From Callorhinus ursinus (Eukaryota > Chordata > Mammalia > Carnivora > Otariidae), in the NCBI RefSeq assembly GCF_003265705.1, contig NW_020312785.1, positions 25,804,400-25,868,399 on the forward strand: a stretch of 64,000 nucleotides of DNA, written 5' to 3'. Numbering within the stretch: position 1 is the first letter of the stretch; the number at the start of each line of letters is the position of its first letter. The position numbers were made by a program, and so were the translations under genes. The notes below the pieces were generated by a model. That model made no database searches and was not told where the DNA came from. It saw only the letters and a list, made by a program, of their open reading frames with translations. This document shows positions 24,546 through 38,075 of this stretch, in pieces.

Positions 24546-27150
24546 TCAGGTCATGATCTTGGTGCCTGGATAAAAACCAAAGTTGACTATGTCTAAGAAA
24601 TGATAGTTAACCAGGTAACTGCCTATATGTACCTTCCTACCTGCTAGATACTGTGTTTCATACTTTACCATCAAACAAACACATGGTGATGTTGAAACAT
24701 CTTCTATAAAAGATGGGCTTATAGGCATTTTCAGGGTAGTTTCCTTGTTTTGAGTTTTGGTTCTATAGGTGTAAAATATGATAAATATCTAGCTATACCA
24801 CTAAAAAAAAAACAGACTTATATCCTAATTATTACTGCAACACTCTAAAACAACGATGGATCAACATGAGAGTTGTCTTTGCATAAGAAAAAGCTACACT
24901 TTCTAGGAAACATTTGTTGATCTTTTGTTTTTCATTGATTTTTTTTCAGTTACACCTGTTATGAAATAGAGAAGGAAATGTTATGCTTGCAGTTCTTTAA
25001 AAATTTCAATCTGGCTAAATGTATCTAAAATATTCATAAAATTAAGCTTTTTCAGTATAAAAAAACATGGTTTCCTAAACTGTTTACAAGAGTGACTATA
25101 TGCCGACGGAGATATTTTGAGCACAAGGTGCAGCAGAATTTTAAATAACTTCCTCTCACTCCTCATCAGTGTCTATATGATTTCTAATCATTCCTCTACA
25201 CATCAGCTGTGATGAGAATGAATCCAGGTGTGATGAATATTTCTTGTTATTCTGAAGGACGTTTATTTTTATTTATGCCATTGTGTTTAGGCTTTTCAAG
25301 CAATATTTAGAACAAATAGGCATACAAAGCTTCTAAGTTAAACCTTCTGCCCGCTACATTTCTGAAGTGGGGGCAGGATTTCATCATCTTTAGATAAAGG
25401 TTTCCAACTGGAATAGGATGAGTGAGGCCAGAATATGAATTTTCAAATTGCCCTTCGTCTGCTGTGGAGTAAGGGAGTATTTTCTCAGCGGTTCTATCTG
25501 AAGTTCTAAAACTCTCCAGAAAAATTGAGAAGAAGAAAATACATATTTCCCAATGTCAACTTCTATTAAAAACTTTTCAAGCACAGATGTCGATCCATAG
25601 AGTTGTTAAGGCAAGAGCAACTTTCTGTAATTATAGGTAATCACGCAAACCCCCTTGGAACACAGATTCCATTTCATTTTTTGTTTCTGAGATTACAGAG
25701 ACCTGGGAAAAGGGGTATTTTCACTTATCAAACTAACAGCAGATCTTCTGAAAAGCTTAGCATAATATATCTTTTATTAAGCATATATTTGCTCACTAAA
25801 CAAGTGATTCTTGTTTATTTCCACAAGATAATAATTTGGATGCTCAATCCATCGACAAATCTAATGCTTCATATTTGCTGCTGTGCAAATAGGAAAAATA
25901 AACAAGAGCTAACTAAAGAAACAAAGCTGAATATTAGAAGCCTACTTGATCACACCCAGGAAATGGTTATATTTGGTTGATACTTATTAAAGCTGCATGT
26001 TTAAGTCTATTAAGATGCATTTCATTACCTCTGCCATATGCAAATAGGCTTTCAAACTTTCCAGAGCAGCAGGATTTATTGTATAGTTCAAAGAATGATT
26101 GCATCTGCCTTCTGGGCTTGGTATAGTCTAATTTCATAATATATACACAAACAGGATTTGTTCTCGGAGTAACACTGGGACAATTTCAGAGCTGTAAGTC
26201 AGGTGCTTGATGAGCTCCTGAAAATATTTGTTTAGTATTCCGAATAATACATATAATTTACAGTGTTATCCTGAGATAACGAGGAAATGTTATTTCAAAT
26301 AACAGCTTACTTAGTAAACACGGGTTCCAGTGGAGATACTACCCAGCTATCACGAGACACCATACATTCATTTTAGGTAAGCCCATATCTATAACTCATG
26401 TCCCAAGAAAATTATGAATATTGTTGTGAATTGGTTGACATTCTGCTCAAATAAGATTTCTCTAGCAGCTACAAAAATGCAAAAGAATTAATTGCTTTAA
26501 AAATGATTTATTGCATTGATAAAAATTACATTTTACTTGAAGAGAAGCCAGGAAAAAAATAACTCTCAAAGGCCACTAGCAAGGTATAATCAAAAAATGT
26601 TCAAAATAATTATAATGTAAATCATTAAAAATATGTCCACTTTCATCAAAGGTTAGGTTATACAAAGATATTACTTACACATATCAATATTCACTTGAAT
26701 TTTTAAAACCTTATTTTTTTAATTTAATTTATTCTCTCTCATGAAGGATGAGGTACACCTAAATGTCTGCTACACTTTATTTCAACAGTTAACTTTGATA
26801 TTTAGGCAGCTGGATTACTGGTTCTTCTATTATTAAAAAAATGCATTATCAAATCTGTATTTGCTGTTTTTTTCTGCTCATCCAAGTTTTTTATTAAATT
26901 GTAGATTTTAAAATATAGTTTCAATTAGTTGTTTGTCCATTTGCTTTTGAGGTACCTGTTACCAATATGATTAAACATGAAAACATATTATTCTACATAC
27001 AAAGTAGATATATGTATTTATATGTATATATATATGTGTGCAAATTCCGAAATAAATATATACTAAATATAGTAGTTATAATAATCACAATGAATACAGA
27101 TATTCTTCTACCTACATAACTACCTTAGAGCGATGTTCAGTGGAGTCTCG
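24546..27150. other. Gene-free, repeat-poor interval
   Basis: This is unique-looking DNA. An exact octamer ATGCAAAT overlapping CATATG lies at 26036-26045. A TA-rich run lies at about 27005-27040. The 125-codon + frame at 25603-25980 has no recognisable protein features and is most likely chance. Confidence 0.5.
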
Positions 27151-27167
27151 TAGAAATGAGAAATAAG

Positions 27168-27368
27168 GGCGCCTGGGTGGCTCAGTTGTTAAGCGGCTGC
27201 CTTCGGCTCAGGTCATGATCCCAGGGTCCTGGGATCGGGCCCCACATCAGGCTCCCTGCTCCGCGGGAAGCCTGCTTCTTCCTCTCCCACTTCCCCTGCT
27301 TGTGTTCCTGCTCTCGCTATTTCTCTCTCTGTGTCAAATAAACAAATAAAATCTTAAAAAAAAAAAAA
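27168..27368 (+). mobile_element. CAN SINE, second young subfamily
   Basis: The body has 'ctccgcgggaagcctgcttc' and 'tcccacttcccctgcttgtgttcc', with tail 'caaataaacaaataaaatctt' plus an A-run. The 15-bp duplication gaaatgagaaataag / gaaacgagaaataag (27153-27167, 27369-27383) flanks it. Confidence 0.96.
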
Positions 27369-27791
27369 GAAACGAGAAATAAGACATAACTCCTTTCGCT
27401 ATTAAGTTTATAACTCCTCATCACTGTTTTAGTAAATCATTTTTTTCTGCCAAGTCTTATAATATGAGTATGGTAGAGAGATTTGAATATAATAAAAATA
27501 AGTTAGCTAACTGAAGGGAAAACAAAAAGTTGAAAAATTTCAAAGAACATACTCTGTTAATTAAGGCATGATTCTAAATAAATGTTTTCAGTGGTAATTC
27601 ATTGTTTACATTGTTAAATATATTAAAAATATATGACCACTTTAAATTCCCTCAAAGATTCAAGTTTTTCTCCATTTTAAGCTTTGTACCTACATCGATT
27701 TTACTTACTTTATAGGAAAATCAAAATCTATTCCAAGTTTTGTCTTTTGTTTACCATTTAGATATATGTCATCACCAAATAAATATATTTC

Positions 27792-27809
27792 AAAGAAATA
27801 CAGAAAATG
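27792..27809. repeat. Left target-site duplication of the RPL35A pseudogene
   Basis: The 18-bp sequence aaagaaatacagaaaatg is repeated exactly at 28238-28255. It fixes both edges of the retrocopy. Confidence 0.93.
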
Positions 27810-28237
<428 letters not shown>

Positions 28238-28255
28238 AAAGAAATACAGAAAATG

Positions 28256-28914
28256 AATGAGGAACTGAATTATAATGAGTAAAGAATATAATAAATGTAA
28301 AATATCACTAAGAGACATTTGCACAGTGCTAAAAGTTTTCTTAAACACACACGCGCACACACACACAGCTAAATGATAATCCAGTGTCCTTCTTTATATG
28401 ACTACTAGGTAAATATCTCCCTCGCATCAAGGAAGAAAGTCAATTTTATTTCATAGTGTTTCTAGCAAGAGCTGAAAAGTGAATTAGATAATCTACATCT
28501 GCCCTCTTAGATGGCCCCTTCTCTCCATTCCATCAACTTGACTATTCCCATATCTGCCATCACATGAACACATCTCTCATGACCATCCATGATATTCAGT
28601 GTAAAGATTAAAAGGTATTTTCCATAAGAGAACATTCCTTGCACATCAGTATCTATCTGTTTCACATGTATCTCTTCCTTATAGAGTGATAGGCAGGCAA
28701 GATAGAGGAAGGGTCAAGTATTTTTAGTTCCACCTCAGGCTTTCAACATTCTGGAAAGAGCAGGACAGAAGGCTAAATCCCACCTCCAACATGCTCCAAT
28801 TTCTAATTGGATCACAGGCAAATAAATGTCTTCTCTTAATTCACATTAGTTATGTGAAAATTATTTCCAAGATTTGAAAATTGTTGTTGCAATTTTTAAG
28901 TCTTCACTGGCAAA
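28256..28914. other. Gene-free stretch with a (CA)n run
   Basis: A short (CA)n run with CG interruptions lies at about 28346-28368. Otherwise it is unique-looking and non-coding. Confidence 0.6.
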
Positions 28915-29433
28915 GTAAATAAGTCATTCATTCAACTAGTGCGTAGCAGGTATTCTCTGCGTTCTAGGTATGTAACAGAACATACAAGATCCCTGCTCTT
29001 GGCCAGCTTTATTCTCACGAGGTTAGTGGACAGATAATATAAGAAAACAAATAAACAAGATAATTTTAGTATCCTTAGCCTCAACTCACCCACTGCAAAA
29101 TTATTTATTCACCCAGTCATGAAATATTTATTGAGAGTTTATGATGTGCTAAGCACTGCTCCCTTAGTTGTGAATAAACACAAAAAATCCAGTCCTCATG
29201 TATTTACATTCTAATGGTATAGATAATAAGCTAAAGAAGCAGGTAAAACATGTACTATGTTAAATGCTCATTTGTACCATGGAGAGAAAATAACCAAGGA
29301 CAGTGCATAAGGAAGGCCAGAACAATGTAGGTAAGGGTGTCAGGTTTCAGTTTAAATTTGGGTAGTCAAGAAATCACTTTCTGTGAGTGTGTTAGGTGAG
29401 CAGAATTCTGAAGAAGGTGAAGAAGCAAGGCTT
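28915..29433 (+). repeat. Old composite mammalian repeat, copy 3 (first part)
   Basis: Two overlapping-type segments follow the 'caacaaatatttattgag...tgctaagcactg...aatccagtcctcatg...acattctaatgg' pattern (28920-29040 and 29100-29430), then 'ggtagtcaagaaatcactttctg'. A SINE interrupts it at 29448 and it resumes at 29686. Confidence 0.5.
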
Positions 29434-29447
29434 AAGAATCATCTTGG

Positions 29448-29671
29448 CAGGGGGAGCCTGGGTGGCTCAGTCATTAAGCGTCTGCCTTCGCTTCAGGTCA
29501 TAGTCCCAGGGTCCTGGGATCGAGCCCCACATCGAGCCCCACATCGAGCCCCGCATCGGGCTCCCTGCTCCGTGGGAAGGCTGCTTCTCCCTCTCCCACT
29601 CCCCCTGCTTGTGTTCCCTCTCTCGCTGTGTCTCTGTCAAATAAATAAATAAAATCTTAAAAAAAAAAAAA
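29448..29671 (+). mobile_element. CAN SINE with an internal 12-bp triplication
   Basis: A young-subfamily copy with a (A)n tail. The perfect 14-bp duplication aagaatcatcttgg (29434-29447, 29672-29685) flanks it. The B-box-like segment cgagccccacat is repeated three times in tandem (29521-29556), making this copy about 24 bp longer than its relatives. Confidence 0.96.
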
Positions 29672-29685
29672 AAGAATCATCTTGG

Positions 29686-30330
29686 GTCAAAGCATTATGG
29701 ATCCTTGGTTTGTTCCAAGAATAGTAAGAAAGTCAGCTTGACTACCCAGAGCAATCAAGAAAAATCATAGTAAGAGGAGAGAGAGAGAAATACATGGGTT
29801 GGAGAGAGTAAACTGATGGTTTTTAGAACACTGTAGACCATTCAAGGGATTTTGACTTTTAATCTGTGAAGAGGGAAACCGATGAAGCATTTTGAATGAT
29901 ATATTTCACATAATCTGACATGTTTTAATAGCGGAGAGGCAAGAAAGACAAATTAGGATGCTATAACAATTAGCTGGATGAGAGATGAGCACAAGACATT
30001 GCTGGCATTTCACAACACTGTAGCAGTAAGGGTGGTAAAGAGTTGGATTTGGAAAGTAGTCAGTGGGATTTACTGGATTTAGGGTATGAGAGAAAAAGAG
30101 GAATCAAGAATAACCTTAAGATTACTGGCCTGAGCCCCAGAAAGAATGGAATTGCCATTAATGGAGATGGAGAATCAGGGGAAGAACTGGTTTTGGAGAA
30201 AAGATAGATAGAGCTCTATCATGGGTATATGGTTTTAAGGTGCTAAATAAACATCTAGGACATCTAAGTATGGAGATGAGTATAGAAATCTGGAGCTCAA
30301 GAGAGAGCTCCAGGTTGGAGGCACACATCT
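29686..30330 (+). repeat. Old composite mammalian repeat, copy 3 (second part)
   Basis: It continues the interrupted repeat with 'ggattttgacttttaatctgtgaag', 'ggatttactggatttagggtatgagag', 'ggcctgagccccagaaagaatggaattgccattaatggagatgg' and 'acatctaagtatggagatgag'. No ORF. Confidence 0.5.
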
Positions 30331-33300
30331 GAAAATTATATTTAAAATTATGACAATATACGAGGAAAGTATGACAGTCACACCGAACTACACCTCAGGG
30401 TATGGCTAAAGAGAATATCCTCAGACATTTGCACTGTACCTAATACAAGTTAAGCCTTTAATATATGTTAGTTGTTATTATTATTTAGGATTCTGCTTTA
30501 TGTGCAACTACTTTTCATCCATAATTACCATAACAACTAATAACTACCAGAAACCAGTGTCAAGTCTAATTAAAATGTGCTACTAACTTGTAATTGAGGT
30601 AATAACGTCACAGATTATACAAGGTTCAAAAACAGGTGGAAATAAAAATGCATTCCTAGAACAGCATGAAGATGAAACACTAAGACAGGGGTTTCATGGA
30701 TATTTATCTCTAAAGCATCTCCTCCTGATAAAAATTAAGTAGATATGCATGCCAAATTGACACCCCCTTCAAAAAATATGTTTATATTGCTTTGTTCTGT
30801 GGTCATGCAGACTCAAACTCAAAAGCAAGTTGACTGGCATGTGAAAGACATGAAAAATTTGACTTGACCATATTCTAAAAGGGAGGTTAATATAAAGACT
30901 ATCAGAAAATAGATAAAATGTGTTGCGGGAGTGTTCCGTTACCCTTCCTTTGCTTCTATTTCTCACTTGAGGACTTCCATTTAATTAGCAGACTCAAGAC
31001 AGACTCAAGCATTTTCCAGTTATCTGAAAATACAACTATTTGCAAGATTGCTTTGAATCATAACCTTATTGAGTTATAATACAAAAATAAGAGGAGTTAC
31101 TAAAGAGTAACAATAATAAGTGTTTTCACAATCACACTGCATTCATCTTTAAGAATGGGCTTTATGGGTAGCAAGAGATTAAGAGTGCTTTTAGTTCCAT
31201 TCCCAAGAAAATATTAATAAAATCTGTGGTAACATTTGCTGGCCTTTGCCTATATTTCCTTTATGTTTCAACCAAATTTGGCAAAGCAGGTTTTCACACT
31301 CAAAACTTTTAAGTCCATATCAGTTGTGGTTTTCTTATTTTTCTCACGTGAATCACTGTTAAACTGTAGAGCAAAATGAAAATTAGTATTTCTTGGTCAG
31401 TCATTATGTTTCCATACAAGTTCCAAGATGCAAAGCATAAACACCGAAGTGAGCAGTCATGAACGAACCCTTATGGGCCACTGTCCTATCAGCATCCTTA
31501 CACTTAGGTTTGTCAGTTAACAAATGTAACTAAGAGTATTAAACGTTAAGGAACATGTTACACAAGCACCTACACTTTCACAGACATCGAAAAGCTGCAT
31601 CTATTATGTCACCTAGTGGATAAACCGAAAACAGCAAGACTACTCCCTGTGTAATTGGGGGCAGCAAAGTCAGATCTTATTTTTTGAGTTTACAGTACCT
31701 GACTAGAAAGTCTGTAAAAGCAACTACATGGTGGATAGAGTCGTTTTTCATCTTCAGAGAAAGAGGTCATTATTCAAACACAACTTTATCTTCAGTACTG
31801 AGATTGAGAAAAAGGAAGAATCAGGTGACTAGACTTAAGCAGGTTTTTATGTTTTTCATAAAAGCCAATCCAAGGCCTGTCCAAAGAGAAATGGCACACT
31901 TACTAGTAGAAAATACTATGCAAGCTACTTCTAATTTTATTTCTATATGAGTTGACCGAATGAGAAGATCTTTTTTCTAAACTAAAAATTTTAGGGTGAT
32001 TTAACTTCATTTATTTTGAATCTGTGAAACGTTAACATGAATATCATTTTTTTTTTACTTTCAACAAGAGTCATTATTTCCCTAAGAAAACAGGAAGTAA
32101 AGCCAGATCCTAATACAGCAAAATCATGTACAGACATGTGTTTTAGGGTTTCAAAAACCAGCCTGTAAGGCAATTTGTAGATTATTCAAAAATCCAATTA
32201 CTCTCAGGAACAAATGTGATTGAAATACTTTGCCACAGAGAAGAGAAGGTGGCTAATCAATGTCAAATGTACATTTAATTGATAGTCACCATTTTAAACC
32301 CCAAGGCTTAAGTACTGGTTAAGGATTTATATTCGTATTGAGCACATTTTAATAGCACTTGACTCTCCAAATTCTGAACCCTATGCTTTCCTAACAGAAA
32401 ATATATGTGACATGTGACCCAGATTTGAAGCTTACAACTTGCATAGCACAATCCTCAGAACTGACAGATACATCATGCAGTTTTATTTTCTTTTTTAAAT
32501 AAGAAAAGATTAGCTGTTATAGGAAAATTTGACTTACTGGAGAAACAACCAGAAAATTAAAGAAAGAAAACTCTCATATTCCTACAGTGCCAACAGAAAA
32601 AAGATGCACATATTCTAATCAATTTGTATGAATTTTTCTCTTCACCTAACTGATGAATAGTTATGCTACTGAAAAGCAGACATGAAATCTTGTCAACAAT
32701 TTTAACATTATTAGTTAAGGAGAATCGCTGCTAGTTCCTCTTACACTGATCTGAAGCATTAATATAGTTAGCTTGGGCAAGCTTGTCAACCAGGTCATCT
32801 GCCTTAGGCATGAATCTGGCATACAGCATTTTTGGTAATCCTTTACTCAATTCCAACTGTCAAGCAACTCTAATGCTATTTTTCTTAGGTGTCAGTGTAA
32901 TTGCCCCTGTAATTGCCCCTGACTTAGTTTCTTGGTGTTCCACATATCTGTAGCTTCTTGCCCAAGGGACTTGTCCCAGGCTTCGCTCATGTAAGGTTCC
33001 ATTAGCTATGGTTAACCAGGAGTAAACTTAAAGAGCCTGAATATATTTTCTTAAAATGGGAAAAATAAAAGAACTGAATTTCAATTAGTCATAAAGGTTT
33101 TTCAGGTGGGTGGGTATGGGTGTGAGATTTTGTACTTGTGTACATGGGTGAGCACCTTTTGTTTCTTCCTCCAATCACTATTGATAAAAATAGGCAAATG
33201 ATAGTGATAGATTGGTACTTAAATATTATCATGACCTCCCGATTCCCAGTAGGCCAATAACAAGACATCTCTTTTTCAATACCAAATAAAACCAAACAGA

Positions 33301-33430
33301 CACTGCTATAAACATGAATCAAAAATTAATGCTAAGGCAATACTCCGGAAACATTGTAATATTACATTTACAAAGATCTTAATCATTTTTATAATAATAA
33401 TGAATAGAAAATAATTATATAGGACCTGTT
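30331..33430. other. Gene-free, repeat-poor interval
   Basis: About 3 kb of unique-looking AT-rich DNA. I recognise no repeat and no ORF above chance size. Confidence 0.5.
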
Positions 33431-33439
33431 AAATATTTA

Positions 33440-33680
33440 AAATACGAAAAAGGTCTAAACTCATTTAAACAGGAAAATGTTCATGAAATATTGTTGAGTG
33501 AATAAGCAAATTACAAAAGCTGTGTAATATAATTTTGTTCAGAGGGGGAAGGGTAAATATTCGTAAGTGGGTATGGAAACATAGGAAACCATCTCAAGGA
33601 TATGCTCCAAAATGTTAGTGGTTGTTATTCTTTGATAAAAGGATTTTAGGTGATTTTTGTTCTTTCTTTATTACTTGTTA
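33440..33680 (+). mobile_element. Old L1 3' end fragment, sense
   Basis: 'gttgagtgaataagcaaattacaaaagctgtgtaatataattttgttc' and 'aggatatgctccaaaatgttagtggttgttattctttgataaaaggattttaggtgatttttgttc' follow an old L1 3' UTR pattern. Confidence 0.55.
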
Positions 33681-34705
33681 TTTTGACAAAATTGTGGCAT
33701 ATCCATATAATAAAAAACTACTAACAGTAAAAAGGAAGTAATAATACATGAAACAGCATGAACTAATCTCAAAATAATTATGCTGATCAGTACACCACCC
33801 AGCCTGATTTGCCAATCTACAGATCAGTAACCAAAGGTACACCTACATGGTATCTAGGTATCTGAGTCATCCGGGAAGTTTAGTGAAGGTGAAAACTATT
33901 CCGTTTCTTCCCTAATTGCAAAGTTTTTCTCAGGAGAATAGGATGTTATGTATTGCTGAGCTAGACTGCGAGAATCTGGAACAAAATTAACTCATCCCTT
34001 TTAGTCAAAATGAGTACTGCTATTAGCTGAGAACTTCCTCAATCCCTTCAAAAATTATGGATATTATGTTTCAAGACCGAGTATGATACTGGCAGAAAAA
34101 ACCAGCAAGTTGAATCAATAAACTAGTGTTCTACTTACTATTCTACTATTAAAACAATTTATTAATTTTCTGTAAGATTATACACTATAATTACTGACAT
34201 AAATACACCTGAGTGACTTAGCCTTGGTACATGTGAAATTAAAACATTGTTGTACTGTTGATTTTATGGTTTTGATAATTGGACTATGGCATGTAAGCTG
34301 TTAACAGAAAGGAAAGCTATGTGAATTCTATTTTACAACTTTTCTAGGAGTCTAAAATTATTTAAAAATAAAATTTTTTTACATAATAATAATGTTGAAT
34401 GAAAAAAGCCAGAAAGAAAAAAAAACAAGAGTTATGCAACATAATTCTATTCATGTGAACCTTCTAGAAAAGTAAAATCTACAGCAAAAGAAAGCAGAGA
34501 AGTGGTTGCTCTGAGCTGGGTGGGAGCAGAGATTACCTGCAAAGAGGCATAAAGTAACTTTTTAGATATGATACAAGCACTCCAAAATTAGATTGTCATG
34601 ATCTTTCCATGACTATATATATTACTAAAACTCATCAAACTGTACACTTAGAATGGGTGTGTTTTATGAAATATGTATTATATTCAATAAAGATTTATTA
34701 TATTC
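33681..34705 (+). mobile_element. Old L1 3' end, sense, split by a nested insertion
   Basis: The outer element has 'tgtggcatatccatataataaaaaactac' (to about 33786). It resumes at 34387 with 'gttgaatgaaaaaagccagaaag', 'gtggttgctctgagctggg' and 'ctcatcaaactgtacacttagaatgggtg'. Its 3' end is near 34705 after a 16-bp internal duplication (tattatattcaataaa). The interrupting part, about 33787-34384, ends like an L1 3' UTR ('ttgataattggactatgg', 'ctaaaattatttaaaaataaaa'). The imperfect 14-bp repeat aataattatgctga / aataataatgttga flanks the insertion. Confidence 0.65.
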
Positions 34706-35574
34706 AATAAACTTCATTGTAGAATGGTCATAAAAGAGAAAGAAGAAGAAAAAAAATACCTTGATGATACCAAAATATCCAAAAGCAGAAGTTGAAAGTC
34801 ATGGTTCACTCATGCAACTGGACACTACAAGCTGTGAAAGAGAGAACAAGAACATGTGCATGTGCTGACATGGAAATATTCCGAAGACGCATTAAGTAAC
34901 AAAACACAAAACTATGTGTATAATAAGGTATAGTTTAAAGGGGGCAGAATGCTATAATCTGTATCTTTTTCCATGAATATTGCAGAGAAGGAAAAAGTTC
35001 TATCTTCTTAGGTTCTGTTGCTGGGCCTGAAAATTAAACTGACATAAGGCAGACTAATAGGAGAAAACATAGGCAAATTATTTAATATTTTTATGTGCAC
35101 ATGAGTCTTCAAAAGGAAAATGAAGACCTGAAAGAAGCATTAGACCCAAAAAAGCTAATATGCCTTGGAAAAAAAGAATAAATCATGAGAATGTGACAAG
35201 ACATAGTGGCTTTGTCCAGGGGTAGTAAATTGTGGGACGGTGACAAGGAAATCTATGGGGGAAACTAATGGAATTCAAGGATTATTTCAAGAGGTTTTTT
35301 TGAACAAATCCATTTTGGTATCGACTCTCAATCTCTGGTGGTAAGAATGTTCTGTTCCTGGTACAAAGGAGGCACCCTTTTCATGGGAAATTTCATGACC
35401 TGCTTTTAGGTAGAAAGGGAGAGGTTAGAGAGCCCTTCCTTCATCTGCTGTTTCTCAGGTGCCTTCACCTCAAAATAATCAATATGCCAAAGGGCATATT
35501 GTGCACTGGGTATGTTCTGAACCACTTTAGTATAAAAGTATCTGAAAAGCACACAAAAAATTAGCAGTAGAACT

Positions 35575-35756
35575 GGGGTGCCTAGGTGGCTCAGTCAGTT
35601 AAGCATTTGACTCTTGGTTTCAGCTCAGGTCATGATCTTAGGGCTGTGGGATTGAGCCCTGAGTGGGGCATGGAGCCAGCTTGGGATTCTACCTCTCCCT
35701 CTGCCCCTCCCTTCTAACATTCTCTTTCTAAAATAATAAACAGATCTTTTTAAAAA
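35575..35756 (+). mobile_element. CAN SINE, older subfamily
   Basis: Head 'ggtgcctaggtggctcagtcagttaagc', 'gactcttggtttcagctcagg', then a CT-rich body and an A-run. The 20-bp duplication with two mismatches (35555-35574, 35757-35776) flanks it, starting aaaaaattagc. Confidence 0.93.
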
Positions 35757-35838
35757 AAAAAATTAGCGGTAGGACTAGGAATGGAGAATTTATTTCTTAC
35801 AATTTAAACTCATATTTAATTTTAATCACATACACATA

Positions 35839-35891
35839 CAGCAAAAAAAAAAAAAAAAAAAAAAAACAGCAAAACAAAACAAAACAAAAAA
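35839..35891. repeat. A-run followed by (ACAAA)n
   Basis: About 24 A residues are followed by repeated caaaa units. No element head is visible upstream. Confidence 0.9.
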
Positions 35892-35934
35892 ACTATTATT
35901 CTCCAGTACTTTTCCCCTTTTCCTGCTCTTTTGC

Positions 35935-36330
35935 CCAGTTCTATTAAGGTTTAAAGGAAGCTGGTTAGGGACTACATTTCCCAGCCTCTCTTGCAACGAA
36001 GTAGGGTCATGTGACTAAGTTTTTGCAATGAAAAGAGCAGAAATCAGGCATACAATTTCCTAGGCATTTCCTTATAACAAAATTGCTTGTTCTGTGTCCT
36101 GATCTTCTTCCTTTCCAACAGGCTGTGGGATGGACTGTAGCCAGTTTTGGCCATGCAGCTGAGGATAGCACCTGGGTGATAGTATATTATGAAGCTGAAC
36201 TGAGTACAATGGAGCCCATCTATCTGCTTTTTATCTGTTCTTTGGAATTGTTCCCTGAGAAATAAATTCCTGTCTTATGTAAATTCTTGCATTTTGAAAT
36301 ATTTTCAGTAGCCTGGCCTATCCTCTAACA
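35935..36330 (+). mobile_element. Possible old LTR (MaLR-like)
   Basis: 'ggactacatttcccagcctctcttgcaacgaagtagggtcatgtgactaagtttttgcaatg' and 'ttccctgagaaataaattcctgtctt' resemble the front and end of an old MaLR-type LTR. It is strongly diverged, and the family and edges are uncertain. Confidence 0.45.
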
Positions 36331-37836
36331 AAGATAGCATATATTCTGTTTTAAATATAGTTTAAATTTTAAAATTCAAAGATCAAGGAAACAAGTATAT
36401 TGTAAATTAAGGTAATCAAAGTGTCAGTCCTATTACTTATTTGACCAATATAAATACTTCAATAGTATTTGCAACTTCCATTTTAGAATGGCATAGTAAC
36501 TTAGCAGTTGATTTTTCTAACTCCTATATTTTTATGCCCAAAAAATATGACCCATTGTTATGTCCAAAGAAAAAGGCTAGTTCTTTTCATTTCATTTCAG
36601 AGATTTTTTTGATATTCACTTTTCTTCATTTTCCTAGACAACCCTCTCACAGGACTATATACTTCATTTTGACAGCTATGATATTGTCACTTGTTTACTT
36701 CTCATCAGATAATGGACTTTGGTATCTGATTAGCTTTACTCTATTCTTGAAAGAAAAATGACATCCCCAGGCTAACATATCTTACTGATAGCTGTCAGTA
36801 AAATAACCTTTGGCACCTTCCCAATACTGTTCTAACAACTTCCACAAAACAGACTGCAAATGAGACTAGCTGGATTCAAAGCAGCATTCATAAGTTGAAA
36901 ATAAGTTTCCAGTAATCACAGTCTACAAATCTGTAAGATTTTTAATTTGCAGGAAACTTACATGGTTTGTGAATGAACTTACTAATCAGGCAATACACAG
37001 TTCTCACACCTAGTGTCACTATCAAAATTATTAGTATTGTGCCATTTACTCTCATGCAATTCCTCCAGAGACAAAATATTTTCTATCTGAAACTCCTTTG
37101 TACAGTGATTTCAGAGCTTTCAACACCAACATTTAGAAACAGAGAATTGGCTGTTTCTAAAACTCAATATTCTGTTAACTAGATAGACCACTGCTACTAT
37201 TAATCTTATAATCATAATGTATTTATTTATAGGTCTTACATCTAAAAGTAAATTTTTCCTGAGAGCATTTACATGAACCACTTATACCTTTATTTTATCA
37301 TCAATTTTACCATTAACTTACATAACCATGAGACTCTTTTCCACTTATTTAAATAAAAAAAGGGGGGGGAGAAAAAAATAAGAAACTTTACATCAATGAG
37401 CCTGGTATGGGGAGTTGAGTCCCTTCATGTTTGAATGATCCCACCCAGTCTCTGCAACTCATTTAGGCTTTTTGAGGTTATTGGAATTGAGTTTATTTGG
37501 GAACTCTCAACAGTAATTAAAAAAATTTTTGTCAAAGAAAGATGCTCCAAAGAAAGGCAAAGCACTGTACGCCTTATGTAATGATGAAAAACAGATGAAG
37601 GTTATTGACCAACCTAAGTTTAAGCTTAAATGATGCCCAGAACCAAGGTAATGGCCAACAGAGACGGAAGGGAAGGTGCATATGTGAAAACTGCTGAGAA
37701 ATAAAATCCATAGTAATAGACAACTTACTGAATATAGGTAATGAGACAAGGAAGAAGTGAAGGAAGGCTATGAGGCCTTAAGTTTGGCAAACTCAAATGA
37801 TGGAGGAAATGTAAAATCACATTTGATGAATGAAAG
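36331..37836. other. Gene-free interval
   Basis: Unique-looking AT-rich DNA. An A-run followed by a G-run lies at about 37356-37371. The 106-codon + frame at 36441-36761 is low-complexity hydrophobic and unsupported. Confidence 0.5.
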
Positions 37837-37845
37837 TAAAAGCCA

Positions 37846-38075
37846 GGGGCATCTGGGTGGTTCAGTCAGTTAAGTGTCTGACTCTTAATTTCAGCTCCAG
37901 TCATGACCTCAGGATTTTGAGATCAAGCCCCTGCATTGAGTTCTGAGCTCAGCAAGAGTCTGTTTGAGATTCTCTCTCTCCCTCTGTCCCTCCCCCCAAC
38001 TTGTGTGTATGCACTCTAAATAAATAAATAATAGATAGATGGACAGATAGATAGATAAAATCTTAAAAGAAAAAA
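37846..38075 (+). mobile_element. CAN SINE, older subfamily
   Basis: Head 'ggcatctgggtggttcagtcagttaag', 'gactcttaatttcag' and a CT body. The tail has grown a (GATA)n-like tract (about 38028-38060). The 9-bp duplication taaaagcca flanks it (37837-37845, 38076-38084). Confidence 0.9.

Noticed and set aside
25603..25980. 125-codon + frame
   Set aside because: No family features, no splice or promoter context, AT-rich composition expected of chance.
29383..29652. Frame with PHRAPHRAPHRAP repeats
   Set aside because: It is translation of a CAN SINE with a 12-bp triplication; similar frames occur in other SINEs (24320, 46033, 56706).
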